From NCBI GenBank assembly GCA_022478985.1, contig JAKSZP010017331.1:60100-124099 (forward strand): DNA of 64,000 nucleotides. Direction: 5' to 3'. A program made the translations under genes and the position numbers. The stretch comes from Massospora cicadina (lineage: Eukaryota > Entomophthoromycota > Entomophthoromycetes > Entomophthorales > Entomophthoraceae). Positions 11,700-22,754 of this stretch are shown in pieces. Position 1 is the first letter of the stretch. Each line of letters starts with the position of its first letter. The notes below the pieces were generated by a model. It saw only the letters and a program-made list of their open reading frames with translations. It was not told the DNA's origin and did not search any database.

Positions 11700-12841
11700 G
11701 AACTATTTCAATGTCTTTTTCCCCTCTGAGGAGGATGCTGCCGCAGTGGTGGTAGCACCCCTAATTATAAGAATACACTTATTTCCAAACCCCAAACTTG
11801 CCTGCACACTGACACCAAGAAGGTGGTGAGCTTTGCAAACCTCTATTACACACCTCCCACCACTAGATTTATATAAAGGGATGATTTCAGGGCTTTTGGC
11901 ATATGTCACCAACCCTATTTCAATTTCAAAGTTCCTTCTGATGCAGAATGCATCATTGCCCCTTGTGCGACTGGCACCATCACTCCCCAACATCCAAACA
12001 ATGCTCAATAAATCTCCCTGCATGCCTGCATTGCTGCAGCACCAGATTATTTCTTTTGGGCCCATGTCAACAAAAGTCAACATATTTTCCCCATTTGTTA
12101 TAATTTAGATTATTTTAAAAAGTCCTGTCACCCATCTGATGACCATACCACCTCTGACTCCTTTTCTGAAGATGCACCAGCATCTACTGAATGGGGGTTT
12201 TTCTGCCTCCTCTCACCCTTCCACTCACTCAGTGGAACAATGTAAAAAATCTACCCTCATTTATCCCTCCAACCTCACTCACCAATCTGAGATGGAATCA
12301 AAAATTAAGTTTAGCTTAGACCACCATTTGTTCCAAGTAACATCCAATTTACTTACCAAAACCCATTCTTATGCAAATACCTGATTTGCTATTACTAAAC
12401 TTTTGGGCTTTATTGGCAAAGGCCACCAAAAATGGTGCTCCTATTTTCATGAGGATAATCCTATTCACCTCACCCACTCTTTTACTCTGACTATAATTCC
12501 CAGTTTCCCCTTCATCAATATACCCCACAACCCCATGCTGAGCCATTCAATAGTGGCCACCAGCTCACAGTTGGGGCAGTCGCTTCCACTGAATGTTGCC
12601 TCCTCCATAAGGCTTAGAAAAATCAGTTGCGCTGCTAATGGATGGTCTGGCCCCTCAGTTTTCCTTCTGATTTTCCTGCCCCTGCTAAGCACAAAATCAC
12701 CTCACTAAACAAAACATGCAACAAATTAGTCAAAAGTGTTGTTGCTGCTGCTAAATTTGGACCCAAATCCTCAAATCACCTGAACCAACTTGGTTACCTT
12801 TGTCCCCTGCCTAAGGCTAAGCTCCAAGATAAGCATGACCT
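11700..12841 (+). pseudogene. ORF1-like protein of copy F, middle piece with zinc-knuckle remnant
   Basis: The frame resumes after E with YFNVFFPSEEDAAAVV. It continues with KKVVSFANLYYTPP, then IAAAPDYFFWAHVNKSQ and FPICYNLDYFKKSC. This lines up with copy G (VVSFANLPLYLPP, IAAAPKHFFWAHVNHGQ, CPICFSLDHTKWFC). The C-x2-C-x4-H-x4-C knuckle seen in copy G has lost its first Cys (F) and its His (Y) here. In LINE ORF1 the knuckle binds nucleic acid. The frame contains stops (about 11876 and 12006). W copy 2 interrupts it at 12841. Confidence 0.7.
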
Positions 12842-14585
12842 TGTCATGGAACCTGCTGATTAAAGTAAGACTGGGTTTTAAACATGGGTGTGTAACAATA
12901 CAGTGGAAAGCCCATAATGCCAGTGGCATAGCAGTCCTAATAGCCTGGAGGAGGTACTCCATTTGGCTCTTGTGAGAGTAATAAAAATTAAAGAACATAA
13001 CAAAGGCCTCATAACAAACTAGATGGCTGCAATGGGGCAACCGCGGGGTCTTTCTGGGGCAACATCCAAGGGTGGGAGAGGCAAGGAAGATGACCAATCC
13101 TCCTGGATTGGTGGTTGTTGGACTTTAATTTCAGTCCCCAAATTTCCAGGTTCAATTTCATAGAAATAAATATCCTTAAGATTATTAAATTTTTATGTTT
13201 TGTGAAAATGCTTATCAGGATTGAAAATTAAATAAAATCAGCTTGATTCAAGTATTGGGTAAGCTTGGGCGTTGGCTTGTGCTTGTTAGGGTATTTTTTG
13301 TTATAGTGAGAAATTAATAACGTTGTTGGAACGTCAGATTGAATTAACAATTAATTCAGGGTGGATTGACCCGCGGATAGAGGCCCAGATAATCCTGTGA
13401 TTGTACTCCACCTCATGGTTGCAAGGATGGCTTTCCCTTGCCCACAAACAACGAATTGAGTTTAGCAGAGGAGAAGTCCTCAATTCACCCAGATTGCACC
13501 AAACTCCTGGTGGATTGGCAGGGAGAATTGGTCATAATTCGATGACTATCTTGAGGGAGGGGTGGCGAAACTGTTGATTTCCCAAGTTGCACTTAAACTT
13601 AAGAAGGTTGATGATCTGACTTTGGCAGATCTGAAAGCCTTTTGAAGCGGCAGATTGTGAAGCACATTGGGAGTGTAGCTTTTAATCATCTTGATCAACG
13701 TCCAGTGAGCTTCTATATCAATGGATCAGAGTGCCCACTTGACAATAATATTTCCTAGAATGCAGATCTGGCATGTTTTATTGGGTTTAGCAAGAGAATG
13801 TTGAAAATAAAGGTGGAGTCTGCAGATTAGATTTTTGGAATGATGTACTTTATTTAATTTATATAAAAGAATGAACCAACAACTGCCCCTAGGAGGGGCA
13901 GTTGTCTCTTATACTGGGGGATGGGGAAAGGGATTGTGGATGGCTTAAACTGAGGTGTCTGTCGTGCCCATGGAAGAACAGTCTAAGCTTGAAGTGTTTC
14001 AAGATAGCTTACATATGAGGCGATAGAAGCTCAGGCAACAAAATTCCTGATCCACAGTGGAGGTAATCTCATGGATCAGAATTTGAGCAGATTTGCTTGG
14101 ATCAGAGAGGCGGCAGAATTAAATTTTGTCAGAGTTGATTCAGACAAATGATCTAAATTTAAATTATATTTTTGAAAATGAATTCTTGACTTAGATTGTC
14201 ACCCTAGAACCCAAAATGTCATGTATTGTGACATGAACCAATTTTTGACTCAGGCACACTTTCCTGAGTTTTTAGGTTGATTTCTCCAATCTCCAAGGGA
14301 GAGGGGGATGGAAGGGTAGAGGACAATTGAGGGGGTACTGCTGGTGGCTTCTGGCCAGAATTACCTCCCTACAAACCCCTTGATCTTATTCACAAGGTAA
14401 GAAGCAGAAAATAGGATTACAGTAGGGAGATTCTTTGGGCCAAAGCAGTTACCCAGCGTTCATCAACCACATGGGCCAGGTCCCCCAGTTGAACTGATGG
14501 CTCCTCAGGTGAATTAGGTCCCTTTTTTCTTTTATAAGGAAAATTCTTATTGTCCAATCCAATAGGTTGGGTTTCCAGACTTACA
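12842..14585 (-). mobile_element. W element copy 2
   Basis: 1744 bp. On the minus strand it begins TGTAAGTCTGG and ends GGTTCCATGACA. The 5-bp TSD GACCT is exact (12837-12841 and 14586-14590). Removing the element and one GACCT restores the ORF1-like frame of copy F (...KHDL/AKLIMALW...HTADAPTPLLSSL). It lies antisense to its host ORF. It is 376 bp longer than copy 3 and contains a perfect hairpin at 13879-13905. Confidence 0.8.
12842..14585 (-). pseudogene. W-element ORF, decayed
   Basis: Two ends are recognisable by comparison with copy 3. The N-terminal side (14417-14605) has GLDNKNFPYKRKKGPN and LAHVVDERWVTA, matching ALDRAIFLFPSKKTPK and LAHIVDEQWVTA at 50009-50488. The C-terminal side (about 12842-13000) has QAIRTAMPLALW, then SLTLISRFHD at the element edge, matching QVIWSAMPLAFW and LNFFCHFHD. 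The middle is broken by stops and frameshifts. Function unknown. That these short blocks are kept at both ends argues that W encodes a real protein. Confidence 0.5.
13879..13905. repeat. perfect 11-bp inverted repeat
   Basis: ACAACTGCCCC and its exact complement are separated by the 5-base loop TAGGA. It lies inside W copy 2, in the part with no counterpart in copy 3. Confidence 0.8.
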
Positions 14586-14922
14586 GACCTTGCTAAGTTG
14601 ATCATGGCTCTTTGGCTAGCTCACATTTTAGCTCCAATGTTAAAAGATATTAAACCACATACTGCAGATGCCCCCACACCTTTGCTATCTTCCTTGTTTT
14701 ACCCTCTCCTATGTCTTCACATATGGTGAATATAAGCCACCCAATCACCCCTCTACCATGATCATACAATGGTTCACCATTCTCCACTTGATTAGTTTTA
14801 ATTTGGGTTTTTTGGTCCATCTTAGTCATCTTGTGCATTTTGATCTTTTTTATTTTAGTTTTGCTCATTTTTGAGCTTTTGTTAATGCCTGTCCCCTGGC
14901 CAGCTTACCTCAATTAAATTCA
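14586..14922 (+). pseudogene. ORF1-like protein of copy F, C-terminal piece and 3' tail
   Basis: After the W insertion the frame continues LAKLIMALWLAHILAP, then HTADAPTPLLSSL, matching HVADAPTPMLSTI at about 51425 (copy 2) and HADAPMPWLSAL at about 61260 (copy G, minus). The 3' tail from about 14889 resembles the LINE tail. The exact end is uncertain by about 20 bases and I found no convincing TSD. Confidence 0.6.
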
Positions 14923-14939
14923 TATTCTAAACAAAATGT

Positions 14940-15330
14940 TGATTTGATTGTTCCTATTATTTCAGGCATAAGGTTGGTTGTTATATTAATTATTTAGCTA
15001 TAATTTATTTAGTAGTTTTGATTGGTCAACTATAATCCAGACTTTTATTATTGCCATCTATAACATTCAATTTGATTTAGTTAATTTTATTGGTCAGATA
15101 TACGCTGCACTTAATGATGGCCTTATATATTAAGCTAAAAATTGTCACGCCATATCATACCACTTCCCAGATTTTGAATATACCCTCAACCCTAGGGCAT
15201 ATATCATTTAAACTTTTACCTTATGGTAAAAAGCTAAAGAGTATATATATGTCTTAGATGGTTTTTTTTAAATCTACTGTAACATTTCATATGTTGTAAA
15301 GCTGTATTATCATTGTAATTATCACCTAAC
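14940..15330 (+). repeat. AT-rich tandem repeat family (units ~65-70 bp)
   Basis: Begins TTTCAGGCATAAGGTTGG, then diverged units of the pattern TTGATTGGTCAACTATA...ATTGCCATCTATAA. The same head and units occur at about 47340-47610 (plus) and 60430-60720 (minus). Related units occur on both sides of LINE-1 (15820-15927 and 21217-21480). Confidence 0.65.
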
Positions 15331-15819
15331 TTTTAAAAGAAGACTACTGGGAGATTTAGATTACTCAAGTATTTGGGTAGATTGACCTATACTAAAACTG
15401 CGAGCAACGGCAACCAGATGGCTGAAATTTTAGAGTTATTTTGATTCCTTTGAAAACAGTTAGCATCTAATTGAAGGTGATTTAAGAATCATCTTAAAAT
15501 AAAGCTATTGTATATATATAAAAATCTATTATATATCTTCTTATAAACAAATGAAACAAAATTTAATTGAACATATCACAAAGTTTTTTAAGTCAGGAGA
15601 ACTAAAATATAATGGTTTTTCTTATTTTATCAATTTAAAACTCATATAAAAGTTATATAAAAGATGTAAAAATGTAATATAAGACTATTTGAAATTATAT
15701 TAACATTTTGGCTAAGCAGTTTAATATTTTGTTAATTCAATAGGTACAATGAATTTTGTATAAGAGGTTGATGTTTTTTCTTTAAATTTATTTGTTCTGG
15801 TTATATACCAAAAACAATA

Positions 15820-15927
15820 ATGGTCAATTGTGATGCTTGATTAACTTATTTATTCAGTTGATTTGATGGGTCAATCTCATACTAAAATTAACAATGCATC
15901 TAGAATGCTTAATGTAATCTATTTATT
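15820..15927 (+). repeat. AT-rich repeat, left part, ending in the LINE-1 target site
   Basis: Contains TATTCAGTTGATTTGATGGG, the decayed form of TATTCAGTTGATTCGATAGG seen at about 52835. It was cut by LINE-1. The 18-bp target TAATGTAATCTATTTATT is at 15910-15927 and again at 21199-21216. Confidence 0.65.
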
Positions 15928-15934
15928 TTTAAAT

Positions 15935-18900
15935 TTATTGCGGGGAAGGCCAACCATGGGATGGACACTTCCAAATATGACTCAGGAAAACAAACTTAGT
16001 ACCAGGGGAGGCACCCCAGAGAAGCGATGCTATCTCTTGTTGCCAGCGTGAACGCCACTTATGGGGAGGGGAGGGAACGTGTGAAGGGGCCGTAGCCACT
16101 ATTGAGCACGTGTGGAGGAAGGGGTCTGATTTGATGAACCAGACTGGGAACCAGGAGGAGACCAACTGTCAGCGACGCGGTGGGAGATATCCAAACATCC
16201 ACGCTTAAAAGTGGTCCACCAAATGAGACTGGAATCTGTGGACAGCTTCTGGGAGGGTGGGGATGGAGCCAGCGATGGCATCTAAGACAATCGTGTGGAT
16301 AGTCCACATGGCGATTGCAACCACCAGGGCACGGAGGGAGGGTGGGGAGGGGAGGCCATTGATGAAGCAAACATATCTCTTGACAGACTGAAGGGATGCG
16401 TTTGAGCCTGGCCTAGCAGACGTTGGACTTCGCGCCATATCACTTTAGAGGTGGGGCACTTCTCCAGGCGATGGAACAGCGTTCCATACTGGCCACACAT
16501 GACACAGGATGAGTGTAAAGCCTTAGAGCGCTCAGCTGTACGGTACACCCACCTCAGGCAGCGCCACACATGGGAGCAGACTTGAGGCTGCAACAGAGGA
16601 TGGTGTGCGTATTTCCAGATAGTCTTTTGGGTCTCAGTGGAGTAAGGGATGTCCATCATGTCCAGGTAGTCCACCCTGGATAGGACATGGGGCCGTGTGG
16701 GGATCACGCCATCATGGATGGGTAGCCCCTGTACCTCTTGTGTGAACTGAGGAGAGGGGCGGCCTCTTCAGGTTGTATGTCCGCTAATATGAATTCTCCA
16801 CTCTGCGCTTTGCATGGAGAGTAGGATTCTTTTGTAGTGGGTTTTAGTCCCGTGAGGACCTGTGGCCGATGTGTGTGATGCGAGGTATTTCATCAGAGAG
16901 TGGGGGTTTGATGGATTGTTGAGGCCCAAGGCTCAGGAGAAGTTGGAGCGGGCTGCGTGGGACCAGTGTTGGGATGGGAGTGTAGGGGCGGTGACAGCCG
17001 CGATCCAAGTGCCCAGGATCTTGGCAGCATGGGCTTTGAAGTCAAGCAGGCCCATGCCACCTTGATGATGAGGGCCAAACATGACCTCTAGCCGTACTGG
17101 TGGAGGGCGGCCTGACCAAAGCCATCCTTGCAGCAAAGCATACAGGGATTTAAAGAAGCTTGGTGAGAAGGGGATGGTGTGGGCTCCAAACCAGACTTTG
17201 GATAGGAGCATAGAGTTGGCAAGAACAACCCTGCCAGTGAGGGTAGTAGGATGGGCTCTGAGAGAGGCGATTCACTTCATCACGTTGTCCAGTATATGGC
17301 ATTCCATTACTGCTGACGCATATCCGCCTGCCTCCATCCACACGCCCAAATGGCACACCGGTCCTATGGTAGGACGTGGCACAAAGGGGAGCACCAGTGG
17401 AGCAGTGTGTGTTGAATTAGTAAGGCGTGGACGTGGGTGAGCAGATGGGCCGGGTTGGGAACTGATTGCTGGGGCCCAGCAGTTCTGAGACCGACCAAGG
17501 AGGATGATTTCAGTTTTGGAGGCGTTCAGTGTTGCGTTGCTTACCTGGGAATATTCCTGGATGAGGGCTTCAAGCGTGCGTGCATCTTTGTTATTAGACA
17601 CCCCCCACCACGCAATCATCTGCAAATGCCATCATCTTGACTGGGGTTTGGCCTGGCACATGGACCCCAGTGAGTTGGGCATTCACATTTCGCAATAGTG
17701 GGTCAAGGCTGAAGTTGTATAAGAGTGGGCTGAGGGGGTCCCCTTGTCGCAGGCCCCTTTGAGGTCAGACTACTTCCGTTAGGAAGCCTGGGCCACGCAC
17801 TGCCATTGTCGCAGATTCTGTGAGCAGCATCACCCATTCTATGAAGCGGGGGGTAGGCGGAATTGATGGAGGCAGGCCCTAAGGTATTCCCAGTTTACTC
17901 TATCATAGGTCTTTTGTTGGTCCAAGAATACAAGTGCCCCAGAGGCTGTGGATTGACACACATTAGCCACAGAGTGCACATTATCCCAAATCGACCTTCT
18001 GGGGATGAAACTGAATTGTTCTGGGGAGATGGTGGCAGATGCTACAGTCCCTAAACGGTTAGCCATGATTTTTGTTAAAATTTTGGTGTCTGTGTTTGTT
18101 AGAGAAATGGGGCGCCATTTGGCTAAGTCAAGCTTATCCCCTTTCTTGAAGAGTGTGACTGTAAAGGCCTCATGTCCTCCTGGTAGGAGGCGCATTTCTA
18201 ACAGGCTTTGGTTAAGTGAGGCTAGCAGCAATGGGGATATATATTTGAAATATTTTTTGCAGAACTCATATGGAATGCCATCTGGGCCTGGGCATTTTTG
18301 GTTTGGTGCACCGTGAATGGCTGTCCATAATTCATTTGGAGTAATTAAATTCATTATTTCCGGGTATTGGAAAATGGTGCAGATATGAGCTCGGTTGAGA
18401 AATTCTGCCATTTTGGCCAGCTGAATTGGTTCAGCTCAGTATAACTTGGAGTAATATTTTTGCATTTTGATTGCCACTTCAGCCAGTGTGTCCGCAATGG
18501 AATTATCCGATCTTCACACCTGTGTGCAGGCCACGCTCTGGCGTGGTGTGAAAATTTTTTTAAAGAAATATGCGGTGCACTTGTCGCCTTTAGTGATGCG
18601 TGTGGCCCTGTATTGGACACAAACCTGATATTTGTGTTGCCTTTTGAGTGCGTTGAGGTGGGCGGCTGCCTCCACCCACTTCTGGCCCCATGCAGGGCTG
18701 TATCCTGTGGCTGGAATGTTGGACTCCAAGTGGGCCAATTCTGCCAGAGCGCGCGAGATAACCGCTGATGTGGCTCATGAGCATCTGGAGGAGAGATGGT
18801 GATAGTGGCAGATGGTGTCCTCTTTGAAAGTTGCCCATGTGGAAATGGGGTCCGCGCAAAATGGTGCAACAAACAATTTTACCAAAGTTGCCTCTTCCAC

Positions 18901-19711
18901 CCATATGGAAAATCTGGTGACACGAGCTCGGGGGGCGGATTTTGCACCAATGTGGGGCCTTTTCAACTGTGACGGTTAAGTGGTATTTTATCGAGACCAG
19001 TCAGTGGTCAGAGAATTCCATTTTCGTTGTTTTGAAGTGGGAGATGTGGGGTTGGAATTTCGCCAGCATTAGAATAAGGTCGATGCGGGTCATAGACCTT
19101 AATTGGCCGTTGTGGACATGGGGATGCATCATATTTTTGAGCAGTGGGGCATGTTGCAGTAGCACATCCATTAACCCAAGGGTGGCTTTTAGAATGCGTA
19201 GTTCTATGTGACCTTGTGGGGCTTTGGGTGAGGGTGGCCACCAGTCCATTGGTGAGGTTAGCCAACAGTTCATGTCACCAACTAGGAAAGAATCAGGGGG
19301 TAACAGGAGGGATTTGACCGATGAGAAAAATTCCTGATGCTCATGTGCACCTTTTGGGGCATAAAAGTTGACGATTGTGTGTGCAACGTCAGCCCACGAG
19401 AAGGTGACAATGAGCACTCAGCCATTTAGGAATGTTTCTGAGGATGTGAATTTGAAAAAATTATTTTTCTGAATTAGCACCCCACAGTGCTTCAACCAAA
19501 AGGATAGGGATGGAAGGAGTATTTTTTTCCAAGCTTCCTTGGAACCTCGTGGACAGTGGGACTCCTGGATGGCCAGGATATCCACGGGTAAATTGTTTTG
19601 TAAAAAACTCAGTTTCCTAGCCTGGGATGGGGAGGCCTTGAGTTCGGCAATATTCAATGTCCCTAGAGTGAAGGTTTCCCCATCACACCTTAGGTGCGAG
19701 GGGGTGGGCAC
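15935..19711 (-). pseudogene. LINE-1 ORF2: endonuclease-reverse transcriptase
   Basis: The endonuclease runs from about 19711 to 19001: TLNIAELKAS, ILAIQESHC, IVNFYAPKG, LVGDMNCW, RIDLIL and FSDH, the N, E, Y, GD-x-N, D and SDH blocks of APE nucleases. RT runs from about 18411 to 17272: CPGPDGIPYEF, FKKGDKLDLAKWRPISL, FIPRRSIWDNV, FLDQQKTYDRVNW, GLRQGDPLSP. The MMAFADD box near 17610 is broken by a one-base gain in a C run. A zinc finger CVMC-x8-H-x4-C lies near 16490. In-frame TGA codons occur at 19418, 19001, 18436, 17765 and 17272. The last TAA (15935-15937) overlaps AATAAA at the element end. Inactive as it stands. Confidence 0.9.
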
Positions 19712-20035
19712 TCGGGCCCACTAGCCTCCTCTAGATCCCCACAGGCCTTCACAGAAGCATGGGTGTTAGCAGCAACACTATTGGGGTTTTTGTTAATTTT
19801 TGTGGAAAGAGTCGCATTGGCTTTGGCCTTCACTTTTTGTTTTCCCGACGTCAGACAAATTTTTTGCAGTGCGGATAAGTTCAGTGCACCGTTGAGCAGG
19901 GCAAAAAAATTTTTCAATTGGGATAGGTCCCAAGTCAGTTTCAATCGGGGCTTGGGTGCAGCGATTGGGTGAGATCGAATCTCCCATCGGATCCTCAGAT
20001 TGAGTGGCCCGCTCAGCATGGACCTCCCAATCTGA

Positions 20036-21104
20036 TTAGGTGATGGATTCCTGAGTCACTTCCACCATGAAGGTCTCCATGTCCTCCTGGCATTGTGAGT
20101 GTGGGATGGTGGTGGTGGCCTTGGCTGCTTCCTTGGCCACAGCTCTATGGGCCTGCTTGGCCTTCTTCCGCTCCTGCGGGGATATGGCTTTACCAATAGG
20201 TAGCAGCCTTGTGCTCCCCACAGGAAAGCCTCCTTGGTGCTTGCAGTTGGTTCGTAGTGCGCCTCTCCGCTGGCCATGGCCACCGAGGGGTGCTCTTGGA
20301 ATGTGACGCCCTCCTTGATGGGGCATGCATGCGCCTTATGGCTGAATGCATCACAGTGGGTGCAAATGGGGGGCGCGCTGTCCACGGTCACCCAGAATGG
20401 GTGGGTGGTGTGCCCTGCAATATCAATAAAAGTGGAGTGCGGGATCTGGGTTAGGTCCTTCATGATCTCCTCAGTTGGGGTCAGAACTACGATGGCTTTG
20501 CTGGTGCACAGGTGTGGTATCAGCATGAAATGTTGCATTTTGAAAGATTGTATTTTGCTGTATATGGCGAGACCATCTTTCAAGTGTTGCTCCAAAATGT
20601 CACATTTTACCGTAGTAGGCAAAAAGTCAAACGTGAGGAAAATTTGGTTTGATTTTGTCCATCTGGTGCATGTGGTTTCAATGACCCATTGCCCTTCAGG
20701 GAGGTCGACCACTATGTGCACCACTGCAGCCTCATCTGCTGCTATTTTGCTTTTGAAACCCAGGTCCAGACAACCACACGACATGGAGTGAGGTGCAACA
20801 TACACTGCGGTTAGGAAAATTTTGTGTACATCTTCACAAAATTTTTCCCATAAGGCCGTTTTTTGGATGTCCAGATACACACGGACTCCGAATTCCACCG
20901 ACGAAAGTGGCTGAGAGTGTGGCGTGTTGATGTACTGGCTTGCATCATGCTTACCACGCGAGTATCTCTGGGGAAATTGTGACCGCCAGTTTTTTTAGAT
21001 TTTTTTCTATTCCACCAGATTCTCCGGGGCGTTTTTTGAACGTTAGAGACCGCGGGCCTTCCGCCTGCTCCTCTTGCCTTGCTTGCCCAACTGCTCCCAG
21101 ACAT
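20036..21104 (-). pseudogene. LINE-1 ORF1 (Gag-like, CCHC zinc knuckle)
   Basis: Best start is ATG 21104 (MSGSSWASKARGAGG). The frame then shifts near 20890 into a 280-residue reading, 20056-20898 (MEFGVRVYLDIQ...). It carries a central RNA-binding-like region (IFLTFDFLPTT...GLAIYSKIQSFKMQHF) and the knuckle CTHCDAFSHKAHAC (C-x2-C-x4-H-x4-C). A one-base difference from LINE-2 near 20187 shifts the frame again, so the basic, alanine- and lysine-rich tail (KKAKQAHRAVAKEAAKA) falls at 20036-20326. ORF1 proteins coat the element RNA. The domain order matches the ORF1-only elements. Confidence 0.88.
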
Positions 21105-21164
21105 GGGCGCAGACTAATCTCCTCTATGAGATTATCAAACTAGATTTAGTCTTGAATTGAATGG

Positions 21165-21184
21165 GTTGCAAAAGTGTTTGCAAC
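21165..21184 (-). promoter_or_regulatory. 5'-terminal hairpin of LINE-1
   Basis: GTTGCAAA-AGTG-TTTGCAAC: a perfect 8-bp stem and a 4-base loop, 14 bases from the 5' end of the element, preceded (minus strand) by a CTTTTCTTTCTC pyrimidine run. It is repeated exactly in LINE-2 at 42285-42304. Confidence 0.85.
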
Positions 21185-21216
21185 GAGAAAGAAAAGTATA
21201 ATGTAATCTATTTATT

Positions 21217-21480
21217 CAATTGATTTTAAATTAATTTGATTAAATACTAAACTTAACATTGGCCATATAAAATACTATAATTGTATTTTTTACTAAACTA
21301 ATTTGATTTGTATTATTAGAAATTAAACTTACTAGTGGCAATCTATGATACTATAGGCTCATCACACTATGACATCATATCATATCTCACATTTTGAGTT
21401 TATCTCAGCCATAAGACATATACATTTCAAAAAGTTTTATATATAGGATTTAAAAATGATATATATATGATTACTAGCCA
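21217..21480 (+). repeat. AT-rich tandem repeat, right part, upstream of Helitron H1
   Basis: Continues the repeat interrupted by LINE-1: units such as ACTAAACTTAACATTGGCCA and AAACTTACTAGTGGCAATCT, then a distal block (ATCATATCATATCTCACATT) resembling 15150-15200 and 47530-47560. It stands upstream of Helitron H1 on the same strand. Confidence 0.6.
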
Positions 21481-22042
21481 CGTGTCTGATAGGATTTCCC
21501 ATCAGCAACATCTTAGGAACCACAAACTTTTCTCAAATGTTAGAGTTTTTGGGTTACCTGCTCTACTCATGACTTCTTTTAAAAACGTTTTTCGCCACTT
21601 GCTATGGTGTCTGTATGCCAGATGATTTTTGCAATTGATTTTTAATTACCTTCCAGACTTGCTAGAGCTTTTAATTTGGCACATCTATGTATCTCTGATG
21701 ACAATACAATAATCCATTAAAAATTGTAAAGATTGTGAATTTTGCAAGAAAAATATCTTTGAGCAATGTGGACTCTAGACAAATTATGTATCAAAGGGTT
21801 TAAATCAGTTCAGCTATAGTCTAAATATGTAGAAAAAAGATATATTCTAAAAGATGCAAACTTGCATGTTCTGAACTTGTGTTTAAAATGGACAGTTGTG
21901 GTTTAAGTACTTATTAAGAGACACTTCTTTGTAATGATGTAGGAAATAGTGACTCAAAATAAAGCAATGATTGGATAAGAAGCGATAACACTATCAGCTC
22001 AAGCGTTCACAAGAAATGGATGAAGTTAGATAAAAGCTTTTT

Positions 22043-22754
22043 GTGAATTGCAAAAAAGTGTCACAAGCTTGTGCTATAGAAACCAAAGACCAACACGCTT
22101 ATTGTCTTGCTAAAAACAGAGAACACAAATTGCAATATCAGGATATTGAAACGAAAGACCAAAGCGCTTATAGTCTTGCTGAAAGTAGAGAACATGCCCT
22201 CAAGCTTATGCCTTTAAACTCAAAAACCAGCGCGCCAATCATTTTTCCAAAGATTGAGAATAATCTCTCAAGATCATGCGATGGAAAATGATGATCAACG
22301 CGCTACTAAACGTGAAAGGTATAGAGTATACACCTCTCAAGCACAACTCTATGAGGTAGAACAAAAGCTTAAGGATATACAGCAATGTCGCTGCAATGCT
22401 CATGCTCAGCGTGATGCTGATGCACAAGAGTTCCATAATGAAATCAACAACTTAAGTGTAGGATATGTATATTCTGCACAAAGCAGTGTTACGCTATTCA
22501 AGTGGTAAAATATCATATGGTTGCTGCCAAATCATATCTACCTCCAAAACTTGCAAACAAAAATGTATTGGAAGTATGCCATTGATGTCATTGTCATCTA
22601 AACAGTCGCAAGACTAAACATACATCAAAGGCTTACTGAAATAAAAAGGGAGACTGATAATATTCCAAGTGAAATTAATGTTCTCACTCAGTCTGAGCAT
22701 AAACTCTTGCTTTGCATGATAACTAACATTAAAATAATCAAATTTGATAGCAGA
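22043..22754 (+). pseudogene. Helitron H1 N-terminal region
   Basis: The 82-residue reading at 22043-22291 holds two imperfect repeats: ETKDQHAYCLAKNREHKLQ and ETKDQSAYSLAESREHALK. Repeats of this ET-x-x-Q...RL-x-x-x-RE type are common at the start of Helitron proteins. A second, charged reading (22254-22508, YRVYTSQAQLYEVEQKLKD) follows after a frameshift. Then comes IPSEINVLTQSEHKLLLC, the usual IP-x-E-I-x-x-L-T-x-x-E-x-x-L-L block. Gypsy A interrupts the gene at 22754. Confidence 0.65.

Larger units (their letters stand above)
8311..14922 (+). mobile_element. ORF1-only non-LTR element, copy F (split by two insertions)
   Basis: The element is in three pieces: 8311-8728, 11700-12841 and 14586-14922. 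Without the LTR element E and W copy 2 it is about 1.9 kb, the same size as copy G (61018-62934) and copy 2 (48347-51663). The 5' end has CTTTCTT followed by a hairpin (8322-8339). The 3' tail at 14889-14922 (CTGTCC...CCTGGCC...CCTCAATTAAATT) lines up with the tails of copy G and of LINE-1 and LINE-2. It encodes only an ORF1-like protein. There is no RT and no endonuclease. Confidence 0.75.
15928..21198 (-). mobile_element. LINE-1: near full-length non-LTR retrotransposon
   Basis: 5271 bp with an exact 18-bp TSD, TAATGTAATCTATTTATT, at 15910-15927 and 21199-21216. On the minus strand the order is a 5' hairpin, ORF1 with a CCHC knuckle, then ORF2 with APE endonuclease, RT and a C-terminal CCHC finger. 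The 3' end is CCGCAATAAATTTAAA. It is nearly identical to LINE-2 (37039-42322). It is GC-richer than the host background. Both ORFs are broken. The architecture fits APE-type clades such as the fungal Tad1 group, but the clade is not proven. Confidence 0.95.

Noticed and set aside
12842..14585. W copies as two-LTR retrotransposons
   Set aside because: I compared both ends of copies 2 and 3 and found no direct repeat; only TGTCATG recurs near 14217 without further match.
21580..21620. ACTTGCTATGGTGTCTGTAT near Helitron H1 as a decayed copy of the 63-kb motif
   Set aside because: Similarity is limited to about 15 bases and its orientation relative to the AT-rich repeat differs from that at 63 kb.
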